A stretch of DNA of 64,000 nucleotides from Pacificispira sp002696645 (GTDB lineage Bacteria > Pseudomonadota > Alphaproteobacteria > UBA8366 > Aestuariispiraceae), in assembly GCF_048892425.1 (NCBI RefSeq), contig NZ_JBLZHU010000001.1, forward strand, positions 434,001 to 498,000. The letters run 5' to 3'. Below the pieces are notes generated by a model that saw nothing but the letters and a program-made list of their open reading frames with translations, was not told where the DNA came from and did not search any database. Numbering within the stretch: the first letter of the stretch is position 1; every line of letters begins with the position of its first letter. Positions 50,647-59,394 of the stretch are shown here, piece after piece. The position numbers and the translations under genes are program-made.

Positions 50647-51489
50647 TCAGCCCGCTTTCTTATTCAGGCCGGTCAACAGTTCCGTCACAGCCGGGGCCTG
50701 ATCCACCGCGACCATCCCGACCGTGTGATATCCGCTGTCGACATGATGCACCTCACCCGTCACACCGGAAGACAGGTCGGACAGGAAATACAGACCGGAA
50801 TTCCCAACCTCATCAATCGTCACATTCCGACGCAGGGGCGAATTCAGTTCATTCCATTTCAGGATATATCGGAAGTCACCAATACCGCTGGCTGCCAGGG
50901 TCTTGATCGGACCGGCGGAAATCGCATTCACGCGGATGCCAGTCGGGCCCATATCAGACGCCAGATAGCGCACGGACGCTTCCAATGCCGCCTTTGCGAC
51001 GCCCATGACATTGTAATGGGGCATTACCCGTTCGGCACCGTAATAGGTCAGTGTCAGGATCGATCCGCCCTTTGCCATCAGTGGGGCCGCGCGCTGCGCC
51101 AGGGCCGTCAGCGAATAGCAGGAAATATCCATGGTGCGCAGGAAGTTTGCACGACTGGTCTGCAGGTACTGGCCTTTCAACTCATCCTTATCGGAAAAGG
51201 CAATGCCATGGACCATGAAATCCAATTCGCCAAATTCAGATTTCAGTGTTTCAAATACCGCGTCCATGCTGTCTTCGCTGGTCACATCACAGGGCAGGAC
51301 AATCTTGGACCCCAAACTGTCGGCCAGCGGTCGCACGCGTTTTTCCAGCGCTTCGCCCTGATAAGTAAAGGCCAATTCAGCTCCTGCCGCAGCACAAGCC
51401 TTTGCAATGCCCCACGCGATCGATTTTTCGTTCGCGACACCTAAGATGACGCCCTTTTTGCCCGCCATGAGGGATTCAACTTGGCCCAT
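50647..51489 (-). CDS. fabI: Enoyl-ACP reductase (NADH)
   Basis: SDR-type enoyl-ACP reductase of 280 aa that completes each round of fatty-acid elongation. The cofactor loop GVANEKSIAWGIAKA is typical of FabI. The catalytic Tyr and Lys are in YYGAERVMPHYNVMGVAKA, and the DFRYILKW segment near residue 205 is part of the substrate-binding loop. ATG 51489 is the first start. It lies in a run fabI-aroC-CMD on the minus strand, a linkage common in alphaproteobacteria. Confidence 0.95.
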   Translation of the reverse strand: MGQVESLMAGKKGVILGVANEKSIAWGIAKACAAAGAELAFTYQGEALEKRVRPLADSLGSKIVLPCDVTSEDSMDAVFETLKSEFGELDFMVHGIAFSDKDELKGQYLQTSRANFLRTMDISCYSLTALAQRAAPLMAKGGSILTLTYYGAERVMPHYNVMGVAKAALEASVRYLASDMGPTGIRVNAISAGPIKTLAASGIGDFRYILKWNELNSPLRRNVTIDEVGNSGLYFLSDLSSGVTGEVHHVDSGYHTVGMVAVDQAPAVTELLTGLNKKAG

Positions 51490-51628
51490 GCCCTATAATC
51501 TCCAAAAATCACTGTTCATCGCAAAGAGCCGCACTCTAGACCCGACGTCTCAATCCGTCAAAGCGAAGCCCCTATCGAAACTTTACTCAGTCCCGCTATA
51601 CTAACTTACAACCAGATGGGAAAGCAGT

Positions 51629-53050
51629 ATGAATGATGTAACAGGGAACAACAGCACAATGCCAGAGAAGAAAGCCCCACCTAAAGCCAGTCTGGGCAAG
51701 GTGCTGAAGCATTTTTTCCAGTTTTTTGTGTATGCAGGCATCCGGTTCAATATCGATGGGTGTCAACAACGCGCAGCGGCCCTGACATTCACCTCTCTTC
51801 TGGCGATCGTACCGCTTTTGGCGGTCAGCTTTGCCATTTTTTCGGCTTTCCCCGCTTATGATTCGCTGAAAACTGAGGTTCAGAGCTATCTTTTCAGCAA
51901 TTTCATTCCATCGGTTGGCGATGAAGTGCAGGGGTATCTTGAAAAATTCACCGCCCAGACGGGACGCCTGACCGCGGTTGGAATTGTGTTTCTGGCACTC
52001 AGCGCCGTCATGTTGTTGATGACAATATCAAACACGATGAACATGATCTGGCAGACCAAACAGACGCGGGGCGTTGTTTCCCGCCTGATGGTATTCTGGG
52101 CGGTACTGACCCTGGCCCCCATGCTGTTTGGGGCGTCGTTGTCGCTGTCTGGGTATTTGTTTGCCCTGGCGCGGGCCAGCAATGTCGAATCAGTCACAGG
52201 CAATCTGGCACAATTGGCGATGGTTTTTCCCTTCCTGCTGCAAACAGCCGGCTTATCGGTGTTGTATCTGGTGATGCCCAACTATCCCGTTCGCCGCCGT
52301 GATGCCCTGATCGGGGGGCTGGTCGCTGGTGTGCTGCTAGATTTGCTGAAGCGGGGATTTGGCATTTATATCACCGCCTTCCCAACCTATGAGACGATTT
52401 ATGGCGCGATGGCGACGATCCCGATCTTTCTGATCTGGGTTTATCTCAGTTGGATGGTTGTGCTGTTCGGGGCGGAAGTTACCGCCGGGCTGCCGGAATG
52501 GCGTCACGGGCAACGCAATCCACGCCGGGAAGGCCTATCCCCGTTGCATCGATTGGCCGCTGCCCTGTCTGTTCTAAGCGCCCTGCAACGGGCCGCTGCG
52601 ACGGATGGCACCACCCTGTCAGAACGCAGGCTGGCGCGGCTGGCCAAGGTTGGCCCTCAGGCGCAGGGCTGGGCCACACGCAAATTGAAAAGCCTGAACT
52701 ACATTGCCAGGGCCGATGGTCATAATTGGGTGTTAAGCCGCGATCTGTCCCAGGTCGATCTGGCGACCTTGTATCAGGATTTAGAGCTGGACCTGTCCGG
52801 TCGCATGCCACGCGGCCAGTTGAATACGGATTGGGGGCATCAATTGACCGAGATATTGGATGATTTCAGCAAGGCGCGGGATGAGGTGATGAGCACCGAT
52901 CTGCGCAGTTTCCTGACATCAAAATCACCACAGCATGATGCGTTGCCCTCTGAAGAGGAGGATGAAGGGCCCCCAGGGGAATCAAAGGCAAGCTTTAACG
53001 CTAAAGTCCTGGCACTGATTGGACTGGGGGCCTTATCGCAGAGCGGGTGA
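51629..53050 (+). CDS. YihY/BrkB-family inner-membrane protein
   Basis: Membrane protein of 473 aa. It starts with a short cytosolic tail, then about six helices (residues about 50-290) with QQRAAALTFTSLLAIVPLLAVSF, the family signature. The C-terminal 180 residues are hydrophilic and hold a winged-helix-like region and an acidic end. The family was once called ribonuclease BN, but that activity belongs to another protein; the role is uncertain. A TATACT -10-like box at about 51596 precedes it. The gene is convergent with the DnaJ-family gene, three bases away. Confidence 0.9.
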   Translation: MNDVTGNNSTMPEKKAPPKASLGKVLKHFFQFFVYAGIRFNIDGCQQRAAALTFTSLLAIVPLLAVSFAIFSAFPAYDSLKTEVQSYLFSNFIPSVGDEVQGYLEKFTAQTGRLTAVGIVFLALSAVMLLMTISNTMNMIWQTKQTRGVVSRLMVFWAVLTLAPMLFGASLSLSGYLFALARASNVESVTGNLAQLAMVFPFLLQTAGLSVLYLVMPNYPVRRRDALIGGLVAGVLLDLLKRGFGIYITAFPTYETIYGAMATIPIFLIWVYLSWMVVLFGAEVTAGLPEWRHGQRNPRREGLSPLHRLAAALSVLSALQRAAATDGTTLSERRLARLAKVGPQAQGWATRKLKSLNYIARADGHNWVLSRDLSQVDLATLYQDLELDLSGRMPRGQLNTDWGHQLTEILDDFSKARDEVMSTDLRSFLTSKSPQHDALPSEEEDEGPPGESKASFNAKVLALIGLGALSQSG

Positions 53051-53053
53051 TAA

Positions 53054-53998
53054 TCAGGGCTTGTCCAGGCCAACGCGTTTGCGCACGTCATAGTCATAGT
53101 CTTTCGACCACTCCTTGACGAAATCGACCAGTGCCTTGTCGGGCTTGTCGGGCAGGACGACGATTAACTTTGCGAACTGGTCGCCAGCGACAGCGCCACC
53201 AGCGGGTTGAATGCCCTTGCCCCGCAGGCGCAAGCTGGTTCCACTGTTCGATCCTGCGGGCGCGGTGACCGATACATTGCCATGGACCGTCGGAACAGTG
53301 ATCTTTCCACCCAGCACTGCCTCAGCCAGGGTGATTGGGACATCCAGAAAAATATCGTTCCCGTCGCGTTCAAAGAATGGATGCGTATCAACCTGGATTT
53401 CGATAAAGGCATCGCCTGCCGGACCGCCACCCATACCGGGCATGCCCTGTTGTTTCAGGCGCAATGTCTGACCATCTTCGGTTCCTGCCGGAATGCGGAC
53501 ATCCAGGCTTTTCCCATCATACAGGTTGATCCTGCGTGTCGTGCCTTTAGCGGCATCTAAAAAGGACACGCGCAGCGAATAGCTGACATCCTTGCCCTTC
53601 ATTTCCATGGTGCGGGTGCGCCCGCGGTTGCGACCGAACAGGTCGGCAAAGATATCTTCCGCTGCCGCACCGCCAAAGCCGCCCGCGAATCCCCCACCCG
53701 GACCACGTCCACGTGCACCAGATGGGCCGTACCCGCCAGCGCCAAAGCCACCGCGCGGGGCCCCATCGGCACCGATTTCACCACGGTCAAATTTGGCACG
53801 CTTTTCCTTATCGCCCAAAATGCTGTGGGCGCTGGAAACTTCCTTGAAACGTTGTTCGACGATGGGATCATTCGGATTCAAATCCGGATGAAATTCCTTC
53901 GCCAGTTTACGATATGCCTGTTTAATTTCATCGGCGCTTGCTGTGCGCTTCACACCGAGTACATCATAGGGATCTTTCATACCTGTCCCGACTGCCAT
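53054..53998 (-). CDS. DnaJ-family chaperone, type B (CbpA-like)
   Basis: J-domain protein of 314 aa. The HPD motif is in EFHPDLNPND near residue 36. A Gly-rich stretch follows (about 85-125), then the peptide-binding C-terminal domains, with RRINLYDGKSLDVRIPAG and GKGIQPAGGAVAGDQF. No zinc-finger (CxxCxGxG) repeats are present, so it is the CbpA/DjlA-like type B rather than DnaJ proper. It assists DnaK, probably under stress. ATG 53998 has GGAG ten bases upstream; ATG 53980 is also possible. Confidence 0.92.
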   Translation of the reverse strand: MAVGTGMKDPYDVLGVKRTASADEIKQAYRKLAKEFHPDLNPNDPIVEQRFKEVSSAHSILGDKEKRAKFDRGEIGADGAPRGGFGAGGYGPSGARGRGPGGGFAGGFGGAAAEDIFADLFGRNRGRTRTMEMKGKDVSYSLRVSFLDAAKGTTRRINLYDGKSLDVRIPAGTEDGQTLRLKQQGMPGMGGGPAGDAFIEIQVDTHPFFERDGNDIFLDVPITLAEAVLGGKITVPTVHGNVSVTAPAGSNSGTSLRLRGKGIQPAGGAVAGDQFAKLIVVLPDKPDKALVDFVKEWSKDYDYDVRKRVGLDKP

Positions 53999-54102
53999 TT
54001 TTCACAGACTCCTTCACATGCAACGCGCGCACCGGCACACCATTCCGGTCCTACGCCCGAAGGCAAGCAAGAATCGTTCCGAGAGCAGAAAGGATATAAG
54101 AC

Positions 54103-54606
54103 TTAACTGACGATTTTCCAAGTTCCGTCTGGCTGACGACAGGCTGTGCCATAGGCCTGTTGCGACTCGCCGCCGATATCCACGGTCTGTGTGAATTCGC
54201 GGCAATACTGGCCATCTGTGTTCTGATAGGTCTTTTGGGGCGTTACCGCACCGGAATTCCCGGTATTCGGGTTGGACCAGGTCGAAGCCTGTTGATCCGG
54301 TTGGGTTTCCAGGGCGCGCTGGGTTGTGTTGTTGATCTTCATCTTATCCACCTCGTCCAGAGATCGACCAATGGAAGAACCCGCCAATGCGCCCAGTACG
54401 GCACCCAGACCGACCGCGACAAGTTGTCCTTTACCCTTACCAACCTGGGAGCCAAGAACCCCACCCAAGACAGCACCGCTCGCGCCGCCGATGGTTTCTT
54501 TCTGACCCGCGCCAGAGCAAGCGCTCAACCCGATCACGCTTACCAGCGCCAGTGCTACGGCCTGACTTGCAATCCGTTTGGGGAGCAGTCGCTTAGTATT
54601 AATCAT
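54103..54606 (-). CDS. Lipoprotein with glycine-zipper domain (17-kDa surface-antigen family)
   Basis: Exported lipoprotein of 167 aa. The lipobox LSAC near residue 30 follows a hydrophobic signal, and the cysteine would be lipidated. A glycine-zipper stretch (GGASGAVLGGVLGSQVGKG then GLGAVLGALAGSSIG, about 40-80) is the two-helix motif of the rickettsial 17-kDa antigen group. The C-terminus has a small domain, CREFTQTVDIGG then AYGTACRQPDGTWKI, with two cysteines that could form a disulfide. It is probably outer-membrane-associated; the role is unknown. The gene is divergent from pdxH. Confidence 0.88.
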   Translation of the reverse strand: MINTKRLLPKRIASQAVALALVSVIGLSACSGAGQKETIGGASGAVLGGVLGSQVGKGKGQLVAVGLGAVLGALAGSSIGRSLDEVDKMKINNTTQRALETQPDQQASTWSNPNTGNSGAVTPQKTYQNTDGQYCREFTQTVDIGGESQQAYGTACRQPDGTWKIVS

Positions 54607-54786
54607 AATCTAAAATCTCCTCGCTATAGAATGTCCAACCCAACGGGTCTGCCTGATATGACATCATGATTAAGACGTTTGACATCCATATTTCCGTCGT
54701 GACCGACCGTAAAGCCCTTCACGCCCGTTGAGACTGTGCATCCCGCCCTCTATATAGGTACTACACATCATAATTATGGCGATGAC

Positions 54787-55383
54787 ATGACCGAATTTAA
54801 AGAGACTGATCCTTTAAAACTGTTTGCAGACTGGATGGCAGAGGCTGAAACCACTGAGCCCAACGATCCCAACGGCATGGCTTTGGCGACTGCAGATGCA
54901 CAGGGGCGTCCGTCCGTGCGCATGGTCCTTCTAAAAGGCTATGATGCGGACGGTTTCGTGTTTTACACCAATCTGGGAAGCAAGAAGGGGGTTCAGCTTG
55001 CGGAAAACCCCAATGCCGCGCTGCTGTTCCATTGGAAAAGCCTGCGTCGGCAAATTCGAATCGAAGGCCCGATCTCTCCAGTGACAGATGCTGAAGCAGA
55101 CGAGTATTTTGCGTCCCGCGCCAAGCAAAGCCAAATCGGGGCTTGGGCCAGTGAACAATCGCGCCCCTGTGACGGTCGGTTTGAACTGGAAAAGCGAGTC
55201 GCGAAATACGCGGCAAAATATGCGATTGGTTCGGTTCCAAGACCGGCCCATTGGTCCGGTTTTCGTGTCAGCCCGCGCTATATTGAATTCTGGAAGGATG
55301 GGGCATTCCGGCTGCATGATCGCCAAACATTCACCCGCGAGACCCCGGAAGAATCCTGGACGATCACGCGGTTGTTCCCCTAG
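54787..55383 (+). CDS. pdxH: Pyridoxamine 5'-phosphate oxidase
   Basis: FMN enzyme of 198 aa that oxidises pyridoxine or pyridoxamine phosphate to pyridoxal 5'-phosphate. It has GRPSVRMVLLKGYDADGFVFYTN near residue 40, KSLRRQIRIEGP near 85, and the C-terminal W-x2-FRVSPRYIEFWKDG with RLHDRQTF, which are all signature segments. ATG 54787 gives the usual length; a reading from 54736 adds 17 unlikely residues. Confidence 0.95.
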   Translation: MTEFKETDPLKLFADWMAEAETTEPNDPNGMALATADAQGRPSVRMVLLKGYDADGFVFYTNLGSKKGVQLAENPNAALLFHWKSLRRQIRIEGPISPVTDAEADEYFASRAKQSQIGAWASEQSRPCDGRFELEKRVAKYAAKYAIGSVPRPAHWSGFRVSPRYIEFWKDGAFRLHDRQTFTRETPEESWTITRLFP

Positions 55384-55395
55384 AATTAATTGGCG

Positions 55396-56352
55396 ATGAG
55401 CGACCCAGCGACACCAGACCCCGTAAAATACCTCGGCAGGGGGCATTCGAAACAGCAAAAGCTGTTGCGCTACGCCACCTATGCCTCGGCGGCGACGGCA
55501 AGCCTGTTGATCGCCACCAAGGTGGGGGCCTGGGTGTTGACGGATTCCGTTGCGATGCTTTCCAGCCTGATCGATTCCATGCTGGACCTTGTTGCATCGC
55601 TGATAACCCTATTTGCGGTTCGACAGGCCATGGTGCCCGCTGATTCCGAACATCGGTTCGGACATGGTAAGGCGGAACCCCTGGCTGCGCTGGCGCAATC
55701 AGGGTTTATCGCCGGGTCGGCGCTGTTGCTGCTGGTTGAAGCAATTGATCGCCTGTTCACACCAAAGCCGATACAGGAAACTACCATCGGCATCGCTGTC
55801 ATGGTGTTTTCAATCTTCGCGACCTTGGCACTGGTCTTGTTTCAGCGCTATGTGATCACGCGCTCCAGTTCCGTAGCGGTCACCGCAGATTCCGCGCATT
55901 ACAAGGCAGATCTGTACGCAAATCTGGGGGTGATTGCCGCTCTGGTCGTGGCGGGCACATTTGATTTTCCTTTGGTCGATCCATTGTTTGGCATCGCGAT
56001 TGCGGCCTTCATCGCCTATGGCGCATGGCAGGTGGGCACAGAGTCCTTCCAGATGTTGATGGATCATGAATTACCGGATGAAGACCGCGAACGCATTCGT
56101 GCCATCGCCCTGGCCTATCCGGACGTATTGGGTGTTCACGATCTGCGCAGCCGCAAGTCGGGCCCTGATACTTTTATTCAGATGCATCTGGACTTTAACG
56201 GGCATCTATCGCTCAATCGTGCCCATACGACAGCCGATGCGGTGGAAAAGGAGGTCATGGAGGCCTTCCCCGGCGCAGAAGTTTTCGTCCATCAGGACCC
56301 GGCATCACCGGCACCCGATACACCCTCAGAGAGCGAGACTGTAAAGCCATGA
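55396..56352 (+). CDS. Cation diffusion facilitator (FieF-type) metal efflux transporter
   Basis: Membrane protein of 318 aa with six helices and a cytosolic C-terminal metal-binding domain. The metal site is visible as DSMLD in helix 2 and HYKAD in helix 5, the DxxxD/HxxxD pattern of FieF, which exports Fe2+ and Zn2+. The cytosolic domain has VHDLRSRKSGPDTFIQMHLDFNG. ATG 55396 is preferred over a TTG six bases before it. It is 12 bp after pdxH and overlaps the SDR gene by four bases. Confidence 0.92.
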   Translation: MSDPATPDPVKYLGRGHSKQQKLLRYATYASAATASLLIATKVGAWVLTDSVAMLSSLIDSMLDLVASLITLFAVRQAMVPADSEHRFGHGKAEPLAALAQSGFIAGSALLLLVEAIDRLFTPKPIQETTIGIAVMVFSIFATLALVLFQRYVITRSSSVAVTADSAHYKADLYANLGVIAALVVAGTFDFPLVDPLFGIAIAAFIAYGAWQVGTESFQMLMDHELPDEDRERIRAIALAYPDVLGVHDLRSRKSGPDTFIQMHLDFNGHLSLNRAHTTADAVEKEVMEAFPGAEVFVHQDPASPAPDTPSESETVKP

Positions 56353-57110
56353 GCGAGTCCCAACACCGCCGCACTGTGATCCTGACTGGCGCAAGCCGGG
56401 GTATTGGACATGCTACCGTCCAGCGCTTCTCAGACGAAGGGTGGCGGATCATCACCTGCTCTCGTGAAGGCATTCCCGACCATTGTCGCGCGGATCCTAA
56501 CTGGACCCATCATATCCCGACAGACCTCAGCGATAAGGGCGATGTCGAGGCTTTTGTGAAAAAGGCCAATGAAATTCTGGGGGACGAGCCGGTCCACGCG
56601 CTGGTCAACAATGCCGCTGTATCGCCCAAGGCGGCCTTCAAGGAAAGACTTGGCTGCTTGAACGGGGATTTGGACCGTTGGCGCGAAGTGTTCGAGTTGA
56701 ATTTCTTCACCCCCCTGACCCTGTGTCGGGGATTTGCCCGTGCCCTGGGGCGGGGATCACGGCAGGGCAATGGGGCGTCGATTGTAAACATCACCTCCAT
56801 TGCAGGACATGCCATTCACCCCTTCGCCGGATCCGCCTATTCGACTTCAAAAGCAGCTTTGTCCGCCCTGACGCGCGAATTATGCGTAGAGTTTGCGCAG
56901 TTGGGCGTGCGCGTGAACGCTGTTGCGCCAGGAGAGATTGAAACAGAGATGATCGGGGAAGAATATGAACCCCTGATCGCGCGCATCCCGATGCAACGCA
57001 TGGGCAAGGCGCAAGAAGTCGCTGCCTGTGTGTTCCAGCTCAGCAATTCAGATTTCAGCTATGTCACAGGCACCGAAGTCTTTGTGACCGGCGGTCAACA
57101 TTTGTATTGA
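56349..57110 (+). CDS. SDR-family oxidoreductase (after the CDF gene)
   Basis: Short-chain dehydrogenase/reductase of 253 aa. The cofactor loop is TGASRGIGH near residue 14, NNAAVSPK replaces the usual NNAG, and the catalytic Ser-Tyr-Lys are in NITSIAGHAIHPF and YSTSKAAL. The C-terminus VTGTEVFVTGGQ fits. Translation is coupled to the cation-efflux gene (ATGA overlap), with no obvious functional reason. The substrate is unknown. Confidence 0.9.
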   Translation: MSESQHRRTVILTGASRGIGHATVQRFSDEGWRIITCSREGIPDHCRADPNWTHHIPTDLSDKGDVEAFVKKANEILGDEPVHALVNNAAVSPKAAFKERLGCLNGDLDRWREVFELNFFTPLTLCRGFARALGRGSRQGNGASIVNITSIAGHAIHPFAGSAYSTSKAALSALTRELCVEFAQLGVRVNAVAPGEIETEMIGEEYEPLIARIPMQRMGKAQEVAACVFQLSNSDFSYVTGTEVFVTGGQHLY

Positions 57111-57152
57111 ACTGACGCGAAGATCGTGGCGGCGCGCGTATTGTTTCAGAGA

Positions 57153-57731
57153 TTATATTCCCGCGCCCGCGTCCAGTTCCCCGGTCAGGCGCAGAACCCG
57201 CTGAAGCAGGTCCTGTAAATGCAAATCCTGATAGCCGTGCTTTTGTAATGCGCGGATCGTGTTGATCAGATAGTCCCGGTTCAGGCCTGCCTCTCCCCGC
57301 GCATTCAGGATAATGCGTGCGGCATCATCTGGTGCAATGACACCTGCAAAATGGGGATGTTTAGGATCGGCCACAAAACAATGGGCCAGAACCGTGCGAT
57401 TATCAATCAGGCTGATTGGCAGATGGTCTGGTCGATAGGCATACCCGCGCAATTCGCGCTCTTCCAGGTAAACAGAGGTTTCAGGCCAGTCTTTCGGGTC
57501 AATTCGAAAAGCCATGCCCTCGCATTGTGCGCCTGGCTGTGGCGCCAGACCCAGCACCAGACCGCGACAGTCGCGCGTTCCGCGATGATGCTCTGACCAG
57601 ATGCAAAAGCTGCGGGAATAATCTGGCAGGACCGCCTTTATGGCTTCCTGATGAGGGAAGCCAGGGCGCCACATAAGGGAGCCGTAGCCATATACCCAGA
57701 TTGTTCCCTCGTCGGTCGCTTCCGACCACAT
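57153..57731 (-). CDS. Gamma-glutamylcyclotransferase (ChaC-type)
   Basis: Protein of 192 aa with the cyclotransferase fold. The YGYGSLMW motif near residue 14 binds the gamma-glutamyl moiety, and the catalytic glutamate lies in VYLEERELRGY near residue 92. ChaC enzymes degrade glutathione to 5-oxoproline and Cys-Gly. ATG 57731 has AGAGAGG six bases upstream. The gene is convergent with the SDR gene and divergent from the receiver-domain gene. Confidence 0.92.
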   Translation of the reverse strand: MWSEATDEGTIWVYGYGSLMWRPGFPHQEAIKAVLPDYSRSFCIWSEHHRGTRDCRGLVLGLAPQPGAQCEGMAFRIDPKDWPETSVYLEERELRGYAYRPDHLPISLIDNRTVLAHCFVADPKHPHFAGVIAPDDAARIILNARGEAGLNRDYLINTIRALQKHGYQDLHLQDLLQRVLRLTGELDAGAGI

Positions 57732-57901
57732 AACTGACCTCTCTTTACGATATGCAAAAGCACCTGATCAGATGGGTCATAACGGGTTACGTCAACCCAC
57801 TGAGGTTATCAGGCTTGTTATAAAGCCGCATGTTTGCGACAAAAGTGCCGGAATAGTGCGAACCAGACCTGATGCTAAGGTGCGGAACGAAGGGCTCCCA
57901 A

Positions 57902-58270
57902 ATGGCAAAGATTCTTTTGATTGATGATGACGCGCCGACATTAATGCTGGTTCAGACCCTCCTGCAAGGTCACAATTACACAGTGGTTTGTGCCTCGTCT
58001 GGAAATGCCGGGGTCGAAATGGCCGTTTCAGATGAAACGTTCGATCTGATTATAACAGACCTCAGCATGACTGGCGTTTCTGGATGGGATGTCGTGCGGG
58101 CGATCCGTGCCCATCCCGCGGGAACAGAAATTCCAATCCTGGCGCTGTCCGCTTATACCTCCGCCCAGGATCGCGATGAAGCCTTTGAGGCTGGTTGTTC
58201 TGCTTATGAAAACAAGCCGATCAATCAGGGTCGATTGTTGGAAAAGATTGCGACATTGCTAAAGTCCTGA
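57902..58270 (+). CDS. Stand-alone response-regulator receiver domain protein
   Basis: CheY/DivK-like protein of 122 aa with one receiver domain and no output domain. The acidic pocket is D8-D9-D10, the phospho-acceptor is Asp53 (IITDLSM), the conserved Ser/Thr lies in ALSAYTS and the Lys in YENKPIN. ATG 57902 has AAGGG seven bases upstream. No histidine kinase gene is adjacent, so its partner is unknown. It may act in chemotaxis, cell-cycle control or a phosphorelay. Confidence 0.9.
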   Translation: MAKILLIDDDAPTLMLVQTLLQGHNYTVVCASSGNAGVEMAVSDETFDLIITDLSMTGVSGWDVVRAIRAHPAGTEIPILALSAYTSAQDRDEAFEAGCSAYENKPINQGRLLEKIATLLKS

Positions 58271-58324
58271 CGTGTTCTTGCCGTTTTATCTGGTGTCTTC
58301 CGCCGTTTTTGGAGTCCTTTTTTC

Positions 58325-59278
58325 ATGACATCCCCTGGCGTTGATCCGATTGCTTTGTCTCAAACGGAGGCGGGCGTTCCTTGGAAAGGGATATCTTTCG
58401 GATTGGCCACAGCGATCATCTGGGGAACTTGGCCGGTCCTTTCCCGGTTTGGTGTTCAGCAAAATCTGTTGGCGGTGGATGTCGCCATGCTGCGATTTCT
58501 GGTGTCGGGGCTGATCATGTTGCCCCTTGTCCTGCGGCGCGGTCATGGCGGACTGGGCTGGGGCAGGGCGCTTGTTCTGGCGGTTGGCGCAGGGGCTCCT
58601 TATGCCCTGGTGACGATTATCGGGTTTTCCTATGCCCCGGCTGGGCATGGTGGATTGATCATTCCCAGCGTCATGTTGACCTGTTCCACATTGGGGGGCT
58701 GGTTGCTGTTGAAAGACCGCCCGAATAGGAAGCGGCTTGTCGGGTTGGCGATTGTTCTGTCGGGCGTGGTTGTCATCGGGTCGGCTGGTGCCATGGCGGG
58801 GGATGGATTTTCCATGCTGTGGCTGGGTCATATCCTGTTTGCCAGCGGCGGTATGTTATGGGCTGTCTATACGGTTTTCAGCCGGAAATGGGGGGCAGAT
58901 CCCTTGCATGCGACCGCGCTGGTATCGGTCTTGTCTTTGGTTTTATTCGGGCCGATCTACCTGATGATGCAGGGAACCGCCTTATTGCAGGCACCCATTG
59001 AAGAATTGCTGTTGCAGGGGGTTGCGCAGGGGCTTGTCGCGGCAGTGCTGGCCTTGATTTGTTATACCAAGACGGTTGCCGTGCTGGGGGCGGGACGCGC
59101 TGCTTTGTTCGCGGCACTGGTGCCCGGGTTTTCCGCTCTGTTCGCTTATCCGATATTGGGAGAGGTCCCCACCACACGGCATCTTTTGGGGTTGGCACTG
59201 GTCAGTGGGGGGATGGTCTTGGCGCTTGGCATCCGGTTTGGTCGGTCCAGGACCAGAATTCCCCCTGTGCCGTCTTAG
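58325..59278 (+). CDS. EamA/DMT-superfamily transporter (before malate synthase)
   Basis: Membrane protein of 317 aa with about ten helices in two EamA repeats, beginning FGLATAIIWGTWPVLSRFGV and ending with a basic tail. GGAG lies ten bases before the ATG. It precedes malate synthase by 116 bp on the same strand. The substrate is unknown; family members export amino acids, nucleobases or metabolites. Confidence 0.87.
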   Translation: MTSPGVDPIALSQTEAGVPWKGISFGLATAIIWGTWPVLSRFGVQQNLLAVDVAMLRFLVSGLIMLPLVLRRGHGGLGWGRALVLAVGAGAPYALVTIIGFSYAPAGHGGLIIPSVMLTCSTLGGWLLLKDRPNRKRLVGLAIVLSGVVVIGSAGAMAGDGFSMLWLGHILFASGGMLWAVYTVFSRKWGADPLHATALVSVLSLVLFGPIYLMMQGTALLQAPIEELLLQGVAQGLVAAVLALICYTKTVAVLGAGRAALFAALVPGFSALFAYPILGEVPTTRHLLGLALVSGGMVLALGIRFGRSRTRIPPVPS

Positions 59279-59394
59279 GGGCATCCAGCCTTGAATGTGA
59301 TCGGCCTGTCTGGGCATGGTGCATCAGGACTTGGAAAGTGTACCGCCAGACGGTAGGTTTACCCTTGTTTCCATATCCGCTTTGGGGGAGCTTT

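Noticed and set aside
50560..51444. Open frame of about 294 codons on the plus strand across fabI.
   Set aside because: fabI on the minus strand has complete signatures, and the plus-strand translation has no family features.
54160..54669. Plus-strand open frame of 169 codons across the lipoprotein gene.
   Set aside because: The minus-strand gene has a signal peptide, lipobox and glycine zipper; the plus-strand frame has none.
57784..57798. GGGTT-ACGTC-AACCC inverted repeat between chaC and the receiver-domain gene.
   Set aside because: Five-bp arms are too short to separate from chance in 64 kb without conservation data.
59059..59394. N-terminal extension of malate synthase by 112 codons.
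   Set aside because: It overlaps the end of the EamA gene in another frame, the start at 59395 has a ribosome site, and the family length is about 538 aa.
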